Source: a bacterium
GTDB lineage: Bacteria; SZUA-79; Acidulodesulfobacterales; Acidulodesulfobacteraceae
Assembly (NCBI GenBank): GCA_021812245.1
Contig: JAKAOK010000014.1
Location: forward strand, 1 to 43,565
DNA length: 43,565 nucleotides
Direction: 5' to 3'
The notes below the pieces were generated by a model that had not been told where the DNA came from, ran no database searches, and worked only from the letters and a program-made list of their open reading frames with translations. A program made the translations under genes and the position numbers. Shown here in pieces: positions 31,762 through 39,613 of the stretch (position 1 is the first letter of the stretch; each line of letters opens with the position of its first letter).

Positions 31762-32649
31762 ATGCTTAAAAAAATAAAAAATACGTTAGAATTGGTCAAG
31801 TTTTCCCATACTATATTTGTCCTGCCTTTCGCCCTCAGCGCTTTCCTCCTTGCCTTTTACGATAAATATCCCGCGTCTTTCGGCGCATCCCTTTTTTATT
31901 ATAAGATGATATGGGTCATTATAGCTATGGCTTCGGGAAGAAGCGGAGCAATGGCGTTTAACAGGATAATAGACAGAAAAATAGATGCAAAAAATAAAAG
32001 AACGATGGAAAGAACCATTCCGAAGGGCGAGCTTACTACTTTATACGGTGTTATTTTCGGGGTAATTTCCTATATAATGCTTATATTTTCCGCTTACGAA
32101 TTAAATTTTATATGTTTCGTTCTTTCCCCTTTTGTTATTATTTTTATCACGTTTTATTCTTTCACGAAAAGATTTACGTTTTTTTCCCATATGGTTCTGG
32201 GAATAAGTATGGCATTAGGTCCTTTGGGGACATGGCTAGCCGTTACGGGAAGTATAGACTATAAAATTTTGATTCTCGGCCTTGCGGTGGTTTTTTGGGG
32301 TTCGGGATTCGACATTCTTTACGCTATTTTAGATTATGACTTCGATACCGCAAACGGGCTTTTTTCCGTGCCCGCAAAATTCGGAATAAAAAACGCGATA
32401 ACGGTTTCCAGAATATTGCATTTGCTTGCTTTAATATGCTTAGTTTACATATATTTTATATTTAATCTTAATTTTTTATATATTATAGGGATAATTCTCG
32501 TTACCTGTTTTTTTGCCTACGAACATTTTTTAGTTTATAAGAGCTTAAATAATATCGATACTGCGTTTTTTACTATTAACGGATATATTTCCATAACTTT
32601 TTTCGTTTTTATATCTGCAAGCGTCATATATTCTAATATGCGGCAATGA
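31762..32649 (+). CDS. mqnP: UbiA-family prenyltransferase (menaquinone, MqnP-type)
   Basis: An integral-membrane aromatic prenyltransferase, 295 aa with about eight hydrophobic helices. The two Asp-rich motifs are NRIIDRKIDAKNKRT near residue 69 and DILYAILDYDFDTANGLFS near 186, which bind Mg-prenyl diphosphate. From context it attaches the polyprenyl chain to dihydroxynaphthoate in the futalosine pathway. The isoprenoid donor derives from the MEP route, whose ispH, ispD and ispF are in this window. No strong ribosome-binding site is present; coupling to the gene upstream is likely. Confidence 0.85.
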   Translation: MLKKIKNTLELVKFSHTIFVLPFALSAFLLAFYDKYPASFGASLFYYKMIWVIIAMASGRSGAMAFNRIIDRKIDAKNKRTMERTIPKGELTTLYGVIFGVISYIMLIFSAYELNFICFVLSPFVIIFITFYSFTKRFTFFSHMVLGISMALGPLGTWLAVTGSIDYKILILGLAVVFWGSGFDILYAILDYDFDTANGLFSVPAKFGIKNAITVSRILHLLALICLVYIYFIFNLNFLYIIGIILVTCFFAYEHFLVYKSLNNIDTAFFTINGYISITFFVFISASVIYSNMRQ

Positions 32650-32655
32650 AAGAAT

Positions 32656-33348
32656 ATGAAAGAAAATCTTAATATGGAAGCGGACTGTCATTCCTACATA
32701 GTCGCCTTGACGGGAGCGTCCGGAGCGATATACGGGTTCAGCCTGCTTAAGGCTTTAATCAGCCGCTCTTTTTTTGTCCATCTTATAATTTCTAAGCCGG
32801 GTTTTAGGGTAATTAAGGACGAGATGGGGATGTTTGCGGATATTTCCGGGGGCGGCGAAGCAAGCGCCGGCGGAGACGATTCTTCAAGCGGTTTTAATCT
32901 AAAGATAAAAAATGAGATAGTAAACAAATTCGGGCTGCATAAAGACGGCGGCAGATTTGCTTTTTTAGACGAGAATTTTTTAGAGGCGCGCATTGCAAGC
33001 GGCTCTGCAAAAAACGTTAAAGGAATGATAGTTATTCCATGTTCTATGGGCAGTCTTTCCAGAATTGCGAACGGAATTTCCGGAAATCTTATAGAACGGG
33101 CGGCAGACGTTATGCTTAAAGAAAGAAAAAAACTAATCGTATGTCCAAGAGAAACCCCGTTTAGCGATATACACCTTAAAAATATGCTCTCGCTCCATTC
33201 GTCGGGGGCGGCGATACTTCCGCCCATTCCTGCATTTTATAACAGTCCTCGGACGGTCGAAGATATTATAGATTTTATAACCGGCAAGATTTTAGATGCG
33301 TTAGGCATAGAGAACGATATTTATGCAAGATGGAAGGGTTATGATTAA
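32656..33348 (+). CDS. mqnM: UbiX-family flavin prenyltransferase (MqnM-type)
   Basis: Makes prenylated FMN, the cofactor of UbiD enzymes, from FMN and dimethylallyl phosphate. Motifs: ALTGASGAIYGFSLLKAL at residue 17, VIPCSMGSLSRIANGISGNL, the ERAADVMLKERKKLIVCPRE segment and FYNSPRTVEDIIDFITGKIL. At 230 aa it is longer than the usual 190-200. The extra length includes a Gly/Ser/Asp-rich stretch (GGGEASAGGDDSSSG, about 62-76) and the charged segment after it. The 3' end overlaps mqnE by 8 bp. The UbiD-UbiA-UbiX order makes a self-contained cofactor/enzyme set. Confidence 0.88.
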   Translation: MKENLNMEADCHSYIVALTGASGAIYGFSLLKALISRSFFVHLIISKPGFRVIKDEMGMFADISGGGEASAGGDDSSSGFNLKIKNEIVNKFGLHKDGGRFAFLDENFLEARIASGSAKNVKGMIVIPCSMGSLSRIANGISGNLIERAADVMLKERKKLIVCPRETPFSDIHLKNMLSLHSSGAAILPPIPAFYNSPRTVEDIIDFITGKILDALGIENDIYARWKGYD

Positions 33349-34426
33349 AAATAAAACTTTTGATTTAATAAAGGAAAAGGTTTATAATAATAAACGATTG
33401 TCAACCGACGACGCTTTGTTTTTATTTAAATCTCACGACCTGCTCTCGATAGGAGAACTTGCAAACTTTAAAAACTTTGAAATTAACGGGGATAAAGTAT
33501 ATTATATCGTCAATATTCATATAAATTATACTAATATATGCGTAAACAGGTGCGCTTTTTGCGCATTTTACAGAAACGGAAAAGAAACGGATGCATATTC
33601 TATGAGCATAGAAGAGATAATAGAATATATTAAGACGAATTACAAAGCCAATAATTTTAAAGAAGTTCATATTGTCGGAGGTCTTCATCCTTCCCTTCCT
33701 TACAGCTTCTATTTAAATATGGTCCGCAGAATAAAGAATGAATTTCCGTCTTTAATAATACAGGCTTTCACGGCGGTAGAGATAGATTATTTATCTAAAA
33801 TTTCAACGCTGTCCGTAGAAGGCGTGTTGACGGATTTAAAAGAAAACGGTTTAGACGCTCTTCCCGGCGGTGGAGCTGAAATTTTCAATCCTGCTATAAG
33901 AAAAAAATTATGCCCGCAAAAAATAAGCGGGGAAAGATGGATTTCAATACACAAAACCGCCCATAAAATAGGCATCCCTTCCAATGCTTCAATGTTATAC
34001 GGAGTAAAAGAAAGCTATGAAGATAGAGTAGGCCATTTAAACGAAATAAGATTAGCGCAGGATGAATCGGAAGGCTTCAAATCTTTTATTCCTTTCGCTT
34101 TCCAGCCTAAAAATACCGCAGTCAGGAATTCGAGGCTTACCACGGGATACGACGACCTTAAAGTAATTGCCATTTCGCGCCTTTTTTTAGATAATTTCAA
34201 GCATATAAAAACGTTTTTTGTAAACTTAGGCATTAACCTTGCACAGGTTTCCCTTTCTTTCGGCGCCGACGATTTTGACGGGACGCTGACGGAGGAAAAA
34301 ATATCGCATAATGCAGGCTCCGTTAACCCGGCGGGACTCAGCGTTAAAAATGTAAAAAAGATAATAGAAGAGGCAGGCAAGCTCCCTATTGAAAGAGATA
34401 CCGTATATAATGTTGTTTTTAATTAA
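33341..34426 (+). CDS. mqnE: Aminofutalosine synthase (radical SAM)
   Basis: Joins SAM-derived adenosyl to 3-enolpyruvoylbenzoate in the futalosine menaquinone pathway. The radical-SAM cluster motif is CVNRCAFC (CxxxCxxC) after HINYTNI. Downstream are HIVGGLHPSLPYSFY, LPGGGAEIFNPAIRKKLCP and the MqnE-like SLSFGADDFDGTLTEEKI. I favour MqnE over MqnC on that last motif. The frame opens at 33323, but ATG 33341 has GGAAGGG just upstream and overlaps the ubiX-type stop, giving 361 aa. It is last in the four-gene menaquinone operon; mqnA, B, C and D are not in the window. Confidence 0.87.
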   Translation: MIKNKTFDLIKEKVYNNKRLSTDDALFLFKSHDLLSIGELANFKNFEINGDKVYYIVNIHINYTNICVNRCAFCAFYRNGKETDAYSMSIEEIIEYIKTNYKANNFKEVHIVGGLHPSLPYSFYLNMVRRIKNEFPSLIIQAFTAVEIDYLSKISTLSVEGVLTDLKENGLDALPGGGAEIFNPAIRKKLCPQKISGERWISIHKTAHKIGIPSNASMLYGVKESYEDRVGHLNEIRLAQDESEGFKSFIPFAFQPKNTAVRNSRLTTGYDDLKVIAISRLFLDNFKHIKTFFVNLGINLAQVSLSFGADDFDGTLTEEKISHNAGSVNPAGLSVKNVKKIIEEAGKLPIERDTVYNVVFN

Positions 34427-34460
34427 TTTAATGATTCAAAGAGTTTAAGGAGGCCTAAAA

Positions 34461-34988
34461 ATGTTGAACTTAAACGAGTTTGTATTTTATCCGGGGTACG
34501 GCGTTTGTATCGTGGAATCTATTTCCAAGCAAAAAATAGGTTCTACGGAATTGTCTTTTTACAATATCAGGGTTTTGGAAAACAATGCGAAAATTATGGT
34601 GCCGGTCAAAAATGCCGATGAGGTCGGGCTGCGCCTTCTGATTAAAGAAAATGAAATCCAGAAAGTTTTTGACGTGCTTGAAGAAAAATGCGTAAAAAAT
34701 CCTTTCGCAAGGAAAGAATCATGGAATAAAAGGTTTAACGGATATAATATAAAGCTGTGTTCCTCATGCCTTTTCGAGGTTGCCGAAGTTTTGAGGGACC
34801 TTTATATTTTAAAGTGCGAGAAAGAGTTGTCTTTCGCGGAGAAAAAGATGTTTGAAAAAGCAAAGCACTTAATTATCAAAGAACTTTCGACCGTAATGAA
34901 CAGACCGGAAACTTATATAGAAGAAAAAATACAAAGGATATTTATAAATACTCCGGCTCAGCCTTCTAATTTAAATTTAACTGCTTAG
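34461..34988 (+). CDS. carD: CarD/CdnL-family transcription regulator
   Basis: An RNA-polymerase-binding protein of 175 aa that stabilises open promoter complexes, often at rRNA genes. The N-terminal Tudor-like RNAP-interaction domain is FVFYPGYGVCIVESISKQKI through NAKIMVPVKNADEVGLR. The C-terminal helical domain includes LRDLYILKCEKELSFAEKKMFEKA (quoted in part) and ends with EEKIQRIF. The length matches CdnL-type members. A strong AAGGAGG precedes ATG 34461. It is followed by a PIN/TRAM gene, the same neighbourhood as in many Gram-positive and delta-type genomes (carD-yacL-ispD-ispF). Confidence 0.88.
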   Translation: MLNLNEFVFYPGYGVCIVESISKQKIGSTELSFYNIRVLENNAKIMVPVKNADEVGLRLLIKENEIQKVFDVLEEKCVKNPFARKESWNKRFNGYNIKLCSSCLFEVAEVLRDLYILKCEKELSFAEKKMFEKAKHLIIKELSTVMNRPETYIEEKIQRIFINTPAQPSNLNLTA

Positions 34989-35028
34989 TATTTTTAAAAA
35001 TAATTAATTAAATAAATAAATAATATAA

Positions 35029-36084
35029 ATGAAAATTTTTAATAAGAAGCCAATCCTCTTTATAAGGATAATGCTGGTTCTTATTTCCGCTATTCTCGGC
35101 TTTTTAATAGGCAAAGAATACTGGCATAACGATTTTTTATCTTACGTAGGACTTTTATTCGGTTTTACAATCGGCTTTATCGTAGTTTCCGTTGAAAAAA
35201 GCATGGAGTCCATTTCCACAAAAAAAATTCTTACGGGAGGAATCGGACTTTTTATCGGACTTTTTATAATTAATTATATTACTTACCAGTTATTTAAATT
35301 TTTTTTTACCGGTTCTGATCTGGGATATATTACTTACGCTTTTGTGAACTTTGTAGCCGGCTATCTCGGGCTGATTATAGGCTTAAGGGTGTCCGACGAT
35401 TTCGGCGTCGGAGTTAAACAGGCGGATTCAAAAGATTTGCAGGGCGGAAGCAGCGGCTGGGAACAATGTCGCAACTATAAGGTTATCGATACCAGTTCCT
35501 TAATCGACGGAAGAATACTCGATGTTTCAAAAACGGGTTTTATCGACGGAACGTTTGTGATACCGACTTTTGTTCTACATGAACTTCAGCATATAGCAGA
35601 TTCTCAGGACCCACTAAAAAGGGTAAAAGGTAGGAGAGGTTTGGATATATTGAAAGAACTAAGGGAAGATAAAAATATAAATATCGAGTTTACCGATGTG
35701 GATTATCCGAATATAAAAGAGGTCGATGCAAAATTAATCGCGTTTGCCAAAGAAAGAAACGGCAAGATTATTACCACCGACTTTAATCTTAACAAAGTCG
35801 CCCAGGTTAGAAACATCAGCGTATTAAATATAAACGACCTCGTTAAAGCTCTAAGACCCATTCTCCTTCCGGGAGAAATAATGACTTTATTAATCACTAA
35901 AGAAGGAAGAGAAAAAAATCAAGGTATCGCATATATGGACGACGGGACGATGGTGGTCGTAGAAGATGCGATTAAGCTTGTCGGCTCGGAACTTAACGTC
36001 GTGGTTACAAGCGTTTTACAGACGTCTAGCGGAAGAATGATATTCGCAAGAATAAATTACGATAAGGAGCAAGCCGCAAATTAA
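35029..36084 (+). CDS. PIN/TRAM domain membrane protein (YacL-like)
   Basis: A 351-aa protein with four N-terminal transmembrane segments (about 8-25, 36-54, 66-90, 95-118), then a cytoplasmic PIN nuclease domain (about 145-270) and a C-terminal TRAM RNA-binding domain (about 280-345). The PIN acidic residues are in VIDTSSLIDGRI, the DVDYPNIKEVDAKL region and IITTDFNLNKVA. TRAM features include GIAYMDDGTMVVVEDA. Family: YacL/PRC-like PIN-TRAM ATPase-free RNases of unknown substrate. No Shine-Dalgarno sequence is visible before ATG 35029. Association with carD suggests a link to transcription/RNA quality control; the exact role is unknown. Confidence 0.85.
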   Translation: MKIFNKKPILFIRIMLVLISAILGFLIGKEYWHNDFLSYVGLLFGFTIGFIVVSVEKSMESISTKKILTGGIGLFIGLFIINYITYQLFKFFFTGSDLGYITYAFVNFVAGYLGLIIGLRVSDDFGVGVKQADSKDLQGGSSGWEQCRNYKVIDTSSLIDGRILDVSKTGFIDGTFVIPTFVLHELQHIADSQDPLKRVKGRRGLDILKELREDKNINIEFTDVDYPNIKEVDAKLIAFAKERNGKIITTDFNLNKVAQVRNISVLNINDLVKALRPILLPGEIMTLLITKEGREKNQGIAYMDDGTMVVVEDAIKLVGSELNVVVTSVLQTSSGRMIFARINYDKEQAAN

Positions 36085-36222
36085 TTTTATAGCAGCGATA
36101 CGGCGTTATCCTTTCGCAATTAAAATCGTTATAAAAAGGTGTGCGATTTATTTATTCCGTATTTTTTTTCTGCATATAACCGAATTATCGTCCGAAAATA
36201 AATAAGAATCCGATAGAAGCGG

Positions 36223-36996
36223 TTATGTCTTTCTGAATCTGCCAATCAATAATTGCGCTATCTCAATATCCAACGCCGAAGTTATTTTAATGTTAAAATC
36301 AGTCGATTTAACAGCCGCCGCCGTTAAACCTAAATTTTCTACAAGAGAAACATCGTCGGTCGATATAAAATTTTCTTCGGCGGCTTTTTCGAGCGCCTTT
36401 TTTATAATTTCAAATCTGAAAACTTGAGGAGTTTTGGCGGATATTAATTTATCCCTTTTTAGTGTTTTCAGTTCGGGATTTGCAGTTTTGATTCCGATTT
36501 CAGTTCCGATTCCGGTTTTTGCTCCATTGTTAATTTCTTTTATAGTTTCCGTAACTTCAGAGCAAAGAAAAGCGGCGCCGTGGCAGGCGGTTTTATCAAG
36601 CAATAAATGCAATTCTTCATCTGTTACGAAGGGCCTTGCGGAGTCGTGGATAAAAACTACGGTATTTTCTGTTTCGGCAGGAGAAATAATACTTTCTATA
36701 TATTTTATAGAATTATCGACCGAATGCTGTCTCGTTTCGCCGCCGGTTATTATTCTTATTTTTTTTATTTCGTCGTTTTCGAGATTTTTTTCAAAAAAAT
36801 CATTCCAGTCAAATTCAAAAACTGACGGCGGCGGGGCCGCTATAATAACTGCTTCAAAATTAATTTTTGATTTTAAAAAAATTTCAAGGCTGCGGAGTAT
36901 AATTTCTTTCTTATTAATCTTTATAAGCTGTTTAGGCATTGACAAGCCGGTTCGGGAGCCTGTTCCGGCGGCAAGCAGTACGGCGTAAATTTTCAT
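36223..36996 (-). CDS. ispD: 2-C-methyl-D-erythritol 4-phosphate cytidylyltransferase
   Basis: Makes CDP-methylerythritol in the MEP pathway. The nucleotide-binding start is AVLLAAGTGSRTGLSMPKQL; TGGETRQHSVDNSI, VFIHDSARPFVTDEE and KTPQVFRFEIIKKAL follow, all family signatures. The 257 aa is slightly long because of a Gly/Lys/Thr-rich insertion (INNGAKTGIGTEIGIKTANP, about 153-172) before the LKRDKLISAKTPQ segment. It is 3 bp downstream of ispF on the minus strand, convergent with the PIN/TRAM gene. The frame and all key motifs are intact. Confidence 0.92.
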   Translation of the reverse strand: MKIYAVLLAAGTGSRTGLSMPKQLIKINKKEIILRSLEIFLKSKINFEAVIIAAPPPSVFEFDWNDFFEKNLENDEIKKIRIITGGETRQHSVDNSIKYIESIISPAETENTVVFIHDSARPFVTDEELHLLLDKTACHGAAFLCSEVTETIKEINNGAKTGIGTEIGIKTANPELKTLKRDKLISAKTPQVFRFEIIKKALEKAAEENFISTDDVSLVENLGLTAAAVKSTDFNIKITSALDIEIAQLLIGRFRKT

Positions 36997-36999
36997 TTT

Positions 37000-37503
37000 T
37001 TACTCCGACGACAGCAGGCAAACGCTGAAGCACTCGATTGCTTTCCGTTTGCCTACGGAATCAAGCCCTTCTTTTGTTTTTCCTTTTATATTTATGCGCG
37101 ATTTATCGACATCAAGCGCCGAAGATACGGATTTTATCATATTTTCTTTATATGCGGAAATTTTAGGCGTCTGCGTTACAATCGTGATATCGGCGTTGAC
37201 TAAGCCGTATCCCTTATCGCGTACCAATTTGTAAGCATATTTTAATATTTCGATGCTGTTAATCCCTTTAGTCGATTTAAGATTATCAGGATAAAGAGCG
37301 CCTATATCGGGAAGGGACAATGCTCCCAGAAGGGCGTCAGTAAGAGAATGAAGGACGACGTCGCCGTCCGAATGAGCGGCAACCCCTATATGCCCTTCTA
37401 TCAATACCCCTCCGAGGTATAATTTTTTAGCGGCATTTTCAAAAAGCGCAATCTCTAAAAATTTGTGTATGTCGTAGCCGCTTCCTATTCTGATATTGTC
37501 CAT
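37000..37503 (-). CDS. ispF: 2-C-methyl-D-erythritol 2,4-cyclodiphosphate synthase
   Basis: A trimeric zinc enzyme of the MEP pathway, 167 aa. Metal ligands are in GSGYDIHKF (D11, H13) and AAHSDGDVVLHSLTDALLGA (H52). LPDIGALYPD and the C-terminal KTKEGLDSVGKRKAIEC follow. It is transcribed ahead of ispD, the reverse of the common ispD-ispF order. An extended -10 lies eight bases before its ATG, and no Shine-Dalgarno site is seen, so translation may be leaderless. It is divergent from the flavin oxidoreductase gene. Confidence 0.94.
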   Translation of the reverse strand: MDNIRIGSGYDIHKFLEIALFENAAKKLYLGGVLIEGHIGVAAHSDGDVVLHSLTDALLGALSLPDIGALYPDNLKSTKGINSIEILKYAYKLVRDKGYGLVNADITIVTQTPKISAYKENMIKSVSSALDVDKSRINIKGKTKEGLDSVGKRKAIECFSVCLLSSE

Positions 37504-37511
37504 TTAGAATA

Positions 37512-37520
37512 ATTATATCA
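37512..37520 (-). promoter_or_regulatory. Extended -10 promoter of ispF-ispD
   Basis: On the minus strand TGATATAAT ends eight bases before the ispF ATG at 37503. Transcription would begin at or within one base of the start codon, giving a leaderless or nearly leaderless message. No -35 match is visible. Confidence 0.5.
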
Positions 37521-37548
37521 TAACGCCGGTTTTCGGGGATAAAAAATG

Positions 37549-37557
37549 TGATATAAT
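37549..37557 (+). promoter_or_regulatory. Extended -10 promoter of the Old Yellow Enzyme gene
   Basis: TGATATAAT at 37549-37557 repeats the same nine bases seen before hsp20, ubiD and ispF. The predicted start near 37564 leaves about 40 bases of leader with AAGGAGG at 37589. It is divergent from the ispF promoter, their -10 boxes about 30 bp apart. Confidence 0.55.
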
Positions 37558-37604
37558 TTAAAAGTTAAGAAGGGTAATGTTAAAATAAAGGAGGATGGTT
37601 AATT

Positions 37605-38672
37605 ATGAGAATGCTTTTTGAACCATTGGAAATCGGCGGGATTAAAATTAAAAACAGAATAATGATGGCGCCTATGTGTATGTATTCGGCCGTTGACGGC
37701 GTAGTAGGCGCTTTTCATACGGCGCATCTCGGAGCGAGGGCAGTCGGCGGGGTCGGACTTATTATAGTCGAAGCTACCGGCGTAAGCCCGGAGGGAAGAA
37801 TAAGCCCTTACGACGCCGGAATATGGAACGAAAAGCAGATTGAAGCTTTTAAGCCCGTGGTGGAATTTTGCAAATCCTGCGGGTCGGCAATGGGCATACA
37901 GCTGGCGCATGCGGGAAGAAAGGCATCGACAAACGCTCCGTGGCTTGGAGACAACCCTTTAAAACCGGACGAAGGCGGGTGGCAGGTTCTTGGACCAAGC
38001 CCTATTGCATTTAATGAGGGCTATCCGATTCCAAAAGAAATGGATGAAAACGATATTAAAAAGGTTATAAAAGATTTTGCAAACGGAGCAAAGAATGCAG
38101 ATAAGGCTGGATTTGACCTGATAGAAATACATGCGGCGCACGGATATTTATTAAACGAGTTTTTGTCGCCTTTATCCAACAAAAGAAAAGATAAGTACGG
38201 CGGCTCTCTTGAAAACAGGGCAAGACTGCTGTTGGATGTAATAGATGCTATAAAATCTGAAGGTTGGCCGAAAAATAAGCCTATTTTTGTCAGAATATCG
38301 GCGGTAGATTGGGTGGAAGGGGGTTTCGATATCGACTCGGCAGTCGTTTTAGCCGGAATGCTGAAAGAAGCCGGAGTTTCTTTAATAGACTGTTCTTCCG
38401 GAGGAATCGCGCCTAACGCGAAAATGAATATATACTACGGCTATCAGCTCGGTTTTGCAAAAGAGATAAGGGAAAAAGCGGGTATTGCAGTTTCTGGAGT
38501 AGGACTTATTACTAAACCTGAATTTGCCGATTTCATATTAAGTTCCGGAACGGCGGATATGGTCGAAATGGGCAGGGAATTATTGAGAAATCCATATTGG
38601 CCCCTTATGGCGGCGCATAAACTCGGCGTAGATATAGAATGGCCGAAGCAGTATCTGAGAGCTAAGTTTTAA
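37605..38672 (+). CDS. namA: NADPH-dependent flavin oxidoreductase, Old Yellow Enzyme (YqjM/NamA class)
   Basis: An FMN-dependent ene-reductase with a TIM barrel, 355 aa. YqjM-class features: KNRIMMAPMCMYSA with the regulatory cysteine after PM, GIQLAHAGRKAS, IEIHAAHGYLLNEFLSPLSN, RKDKYGGSLENRARLLLDV and GRELLRNPYWPLMAA. It reduces C=C bonds of electron-poor substrates; the physiological substrate is unknown, and in anaerobes such enzymes may handle aldehydes or quinones. ATG 37605 follows AAGGAGG by nine bases. Monocistronic, followed by tRNA-Leu on the other strand. Confidence 0.9.
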   Translation: MRMLFEPLEIGGIKIKNRIMMAPMCMYSAVDGVVGAFHTAHLGARAVGGVGLIIVEATGVSPEGRISPYDAGIWNEKQIEAFKPVVEFCKSCGSAMGIQLAHAGRKASTNAPWLGDNPLKPDEGGWQVLGPSPIAFNEGYPIPKEMDENDIKKVIKDFANGAKNADKAGFDLIEIHAAHGYLLNEFLSPLSNKRKDKYGGSLENRARLLLDVIDAIKSEGWPKNKPIFVRISAVDWVEGGFDIDSAVVLAGMLKEAGVSLIDCSSGGIAPNAKMNIYYGYQLGFAKEIREKAGIAVSGVGLITKPEFADFILSSGTADMVEMGRELLRNPYWPLMAAHKLGVDIEWPKQYLRAKF

Positions 38673-38726
38673 ACCGGCAAAAGGAAAATATGAAAAAGGG
38701 TACTACGGAGAACCTTATAAAACATA

Positions 38727-38813
38727 TGGTGCCGAAGGGGGGAATCGAACCCCCATGGGATTGCTCCCGCCGGATTTTGAGTCCGGTGCGTCTACCAATT
38801 CCACCACTTCGGC
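38727..38813 (-). tRNA. tRNA-Leu (anticodon CAA), CCA encoded
   Basis: The reverse strand begins GCCGAAGTGGTGGAATTGGT. It carries the anticodon arm CCGGA-CTCAAAA-TCCGG (CAA), a long class II variable arm (CGGGAGCAATCCC), the T arm GGGGGTTCGATTCCCCC and the closing CTTCGGC followed by A and CCA. It is 87 nt with CCA and reads UUG codons. The 327-bp gap 38673-38999 holds this tRNA; the rest is A/T-rich DNA with only an extended -10-like TGATATAAA at 38941-38949. Confidence 0.97.
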
Positions 38814-38999
38814 TTATAGAAAATTATGCCGCCATTCTTACAAAGAAATATAAACGACAGATAAAATTTTACAATATAATAGATTAAAATTCAAGGAAAA
38901 CAATTTTGGGTTTTGCGTATTTTACAAAAATTAAATTATATGATATAAATTAATCAGGTAAAAAATGTTTTTTAGAAAAAACGGCGGGGTATAATTTAT

Positions 39000-39590
39000 A
39001 TGGCTGATATTAAGGAACCTGATTTTCATACCGATTTAGAAAAAATTCTTGGAAGCGGCGGGAATAAAAAAGATTTTGAATTAAATCCTTTTTTTAAGCT
39101 GGGCGTTTTTATTTTTTTAATTGCCCTGTCATGGTTGATTATCGTTTTTTTATATGTATCTTACATTCATTATTCAAATAAATACGATAAAGTTTTAAAT
39201 AATTTAAATTTTCAATTAAAAAGCGATATAACAAGGCTGAAAAAAATTAAAACAAATCTCGTATTTTTCAGGAAAGTTGCCAAAAATCAGGTCAATGTTT
39301 CATATATACTTTATCTTTTGTCGATTCACAGGTTCGGAAAAACCGGCATAAAATCTTTGTCGGTAAATAAAGGGCGCGTAGATATTTCTGTTTTCTCGCT
39401 GGAAAGGAGTTTTGCAAAAAGTTTAAATCTTATGAACGATTATGTTCTTTATCTGAATATTTACGGACTACAGACGCATACCGGGAGGTTCGGCATAACC
39501 TCTATCGAAGAAAAGAACGGCGGTAAAATTTCACGCATAATCGGAGTGCTTTCAAGCGGCAGATTCAAATTTAAAGCAAATAACGGTTGA
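39000..39590 (+). CDS. Hypothetical single-pass membrane protein
   Basis: Not recognised. The 196-aa product has a 35-residue acidic cytoplasmic head and one strong transmembrane helix (FFKLGVFIFLIALSWLIIVF, about 31-50). A coiled-coil-like stretch (NKYDKVLNNLNFQLKSDITR) follows, then a compact mixed alpha/beta region. That topology (short head, one helix, coiled coil, ferredoxin-like domain) is like PilN/GspL-type assembly proteins, but no other pilus genes are present. TATAAT at 38990-38995 is too near the ATG to be a normal promoter for this start. TGATATAAA at 38941 is more plausible. Convergent with mdh, 23 bp apart. Confidence 0.6.
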   Translation: MADIKEPDFHTDLEKILGSGGNKKDFELNPFFKLGVFIFLIALSWLIIVFLYVSYIHYSNKYDKVLNNLNFQLKSDITRLKKIKTNLVFFRKVAKNQVNVSYILYLLSIHRFGKTGIKSLSVNKGRVDISVFSLERSFAKSLNLMNDYVLYLNIYGLQTHTGRFGITSIEEKNGGKISRIIGVLSSGRFKFKANNG

Positions 39591-39613
39591 TGGTCAGGAC
39601 CGCCGGTTAATCT

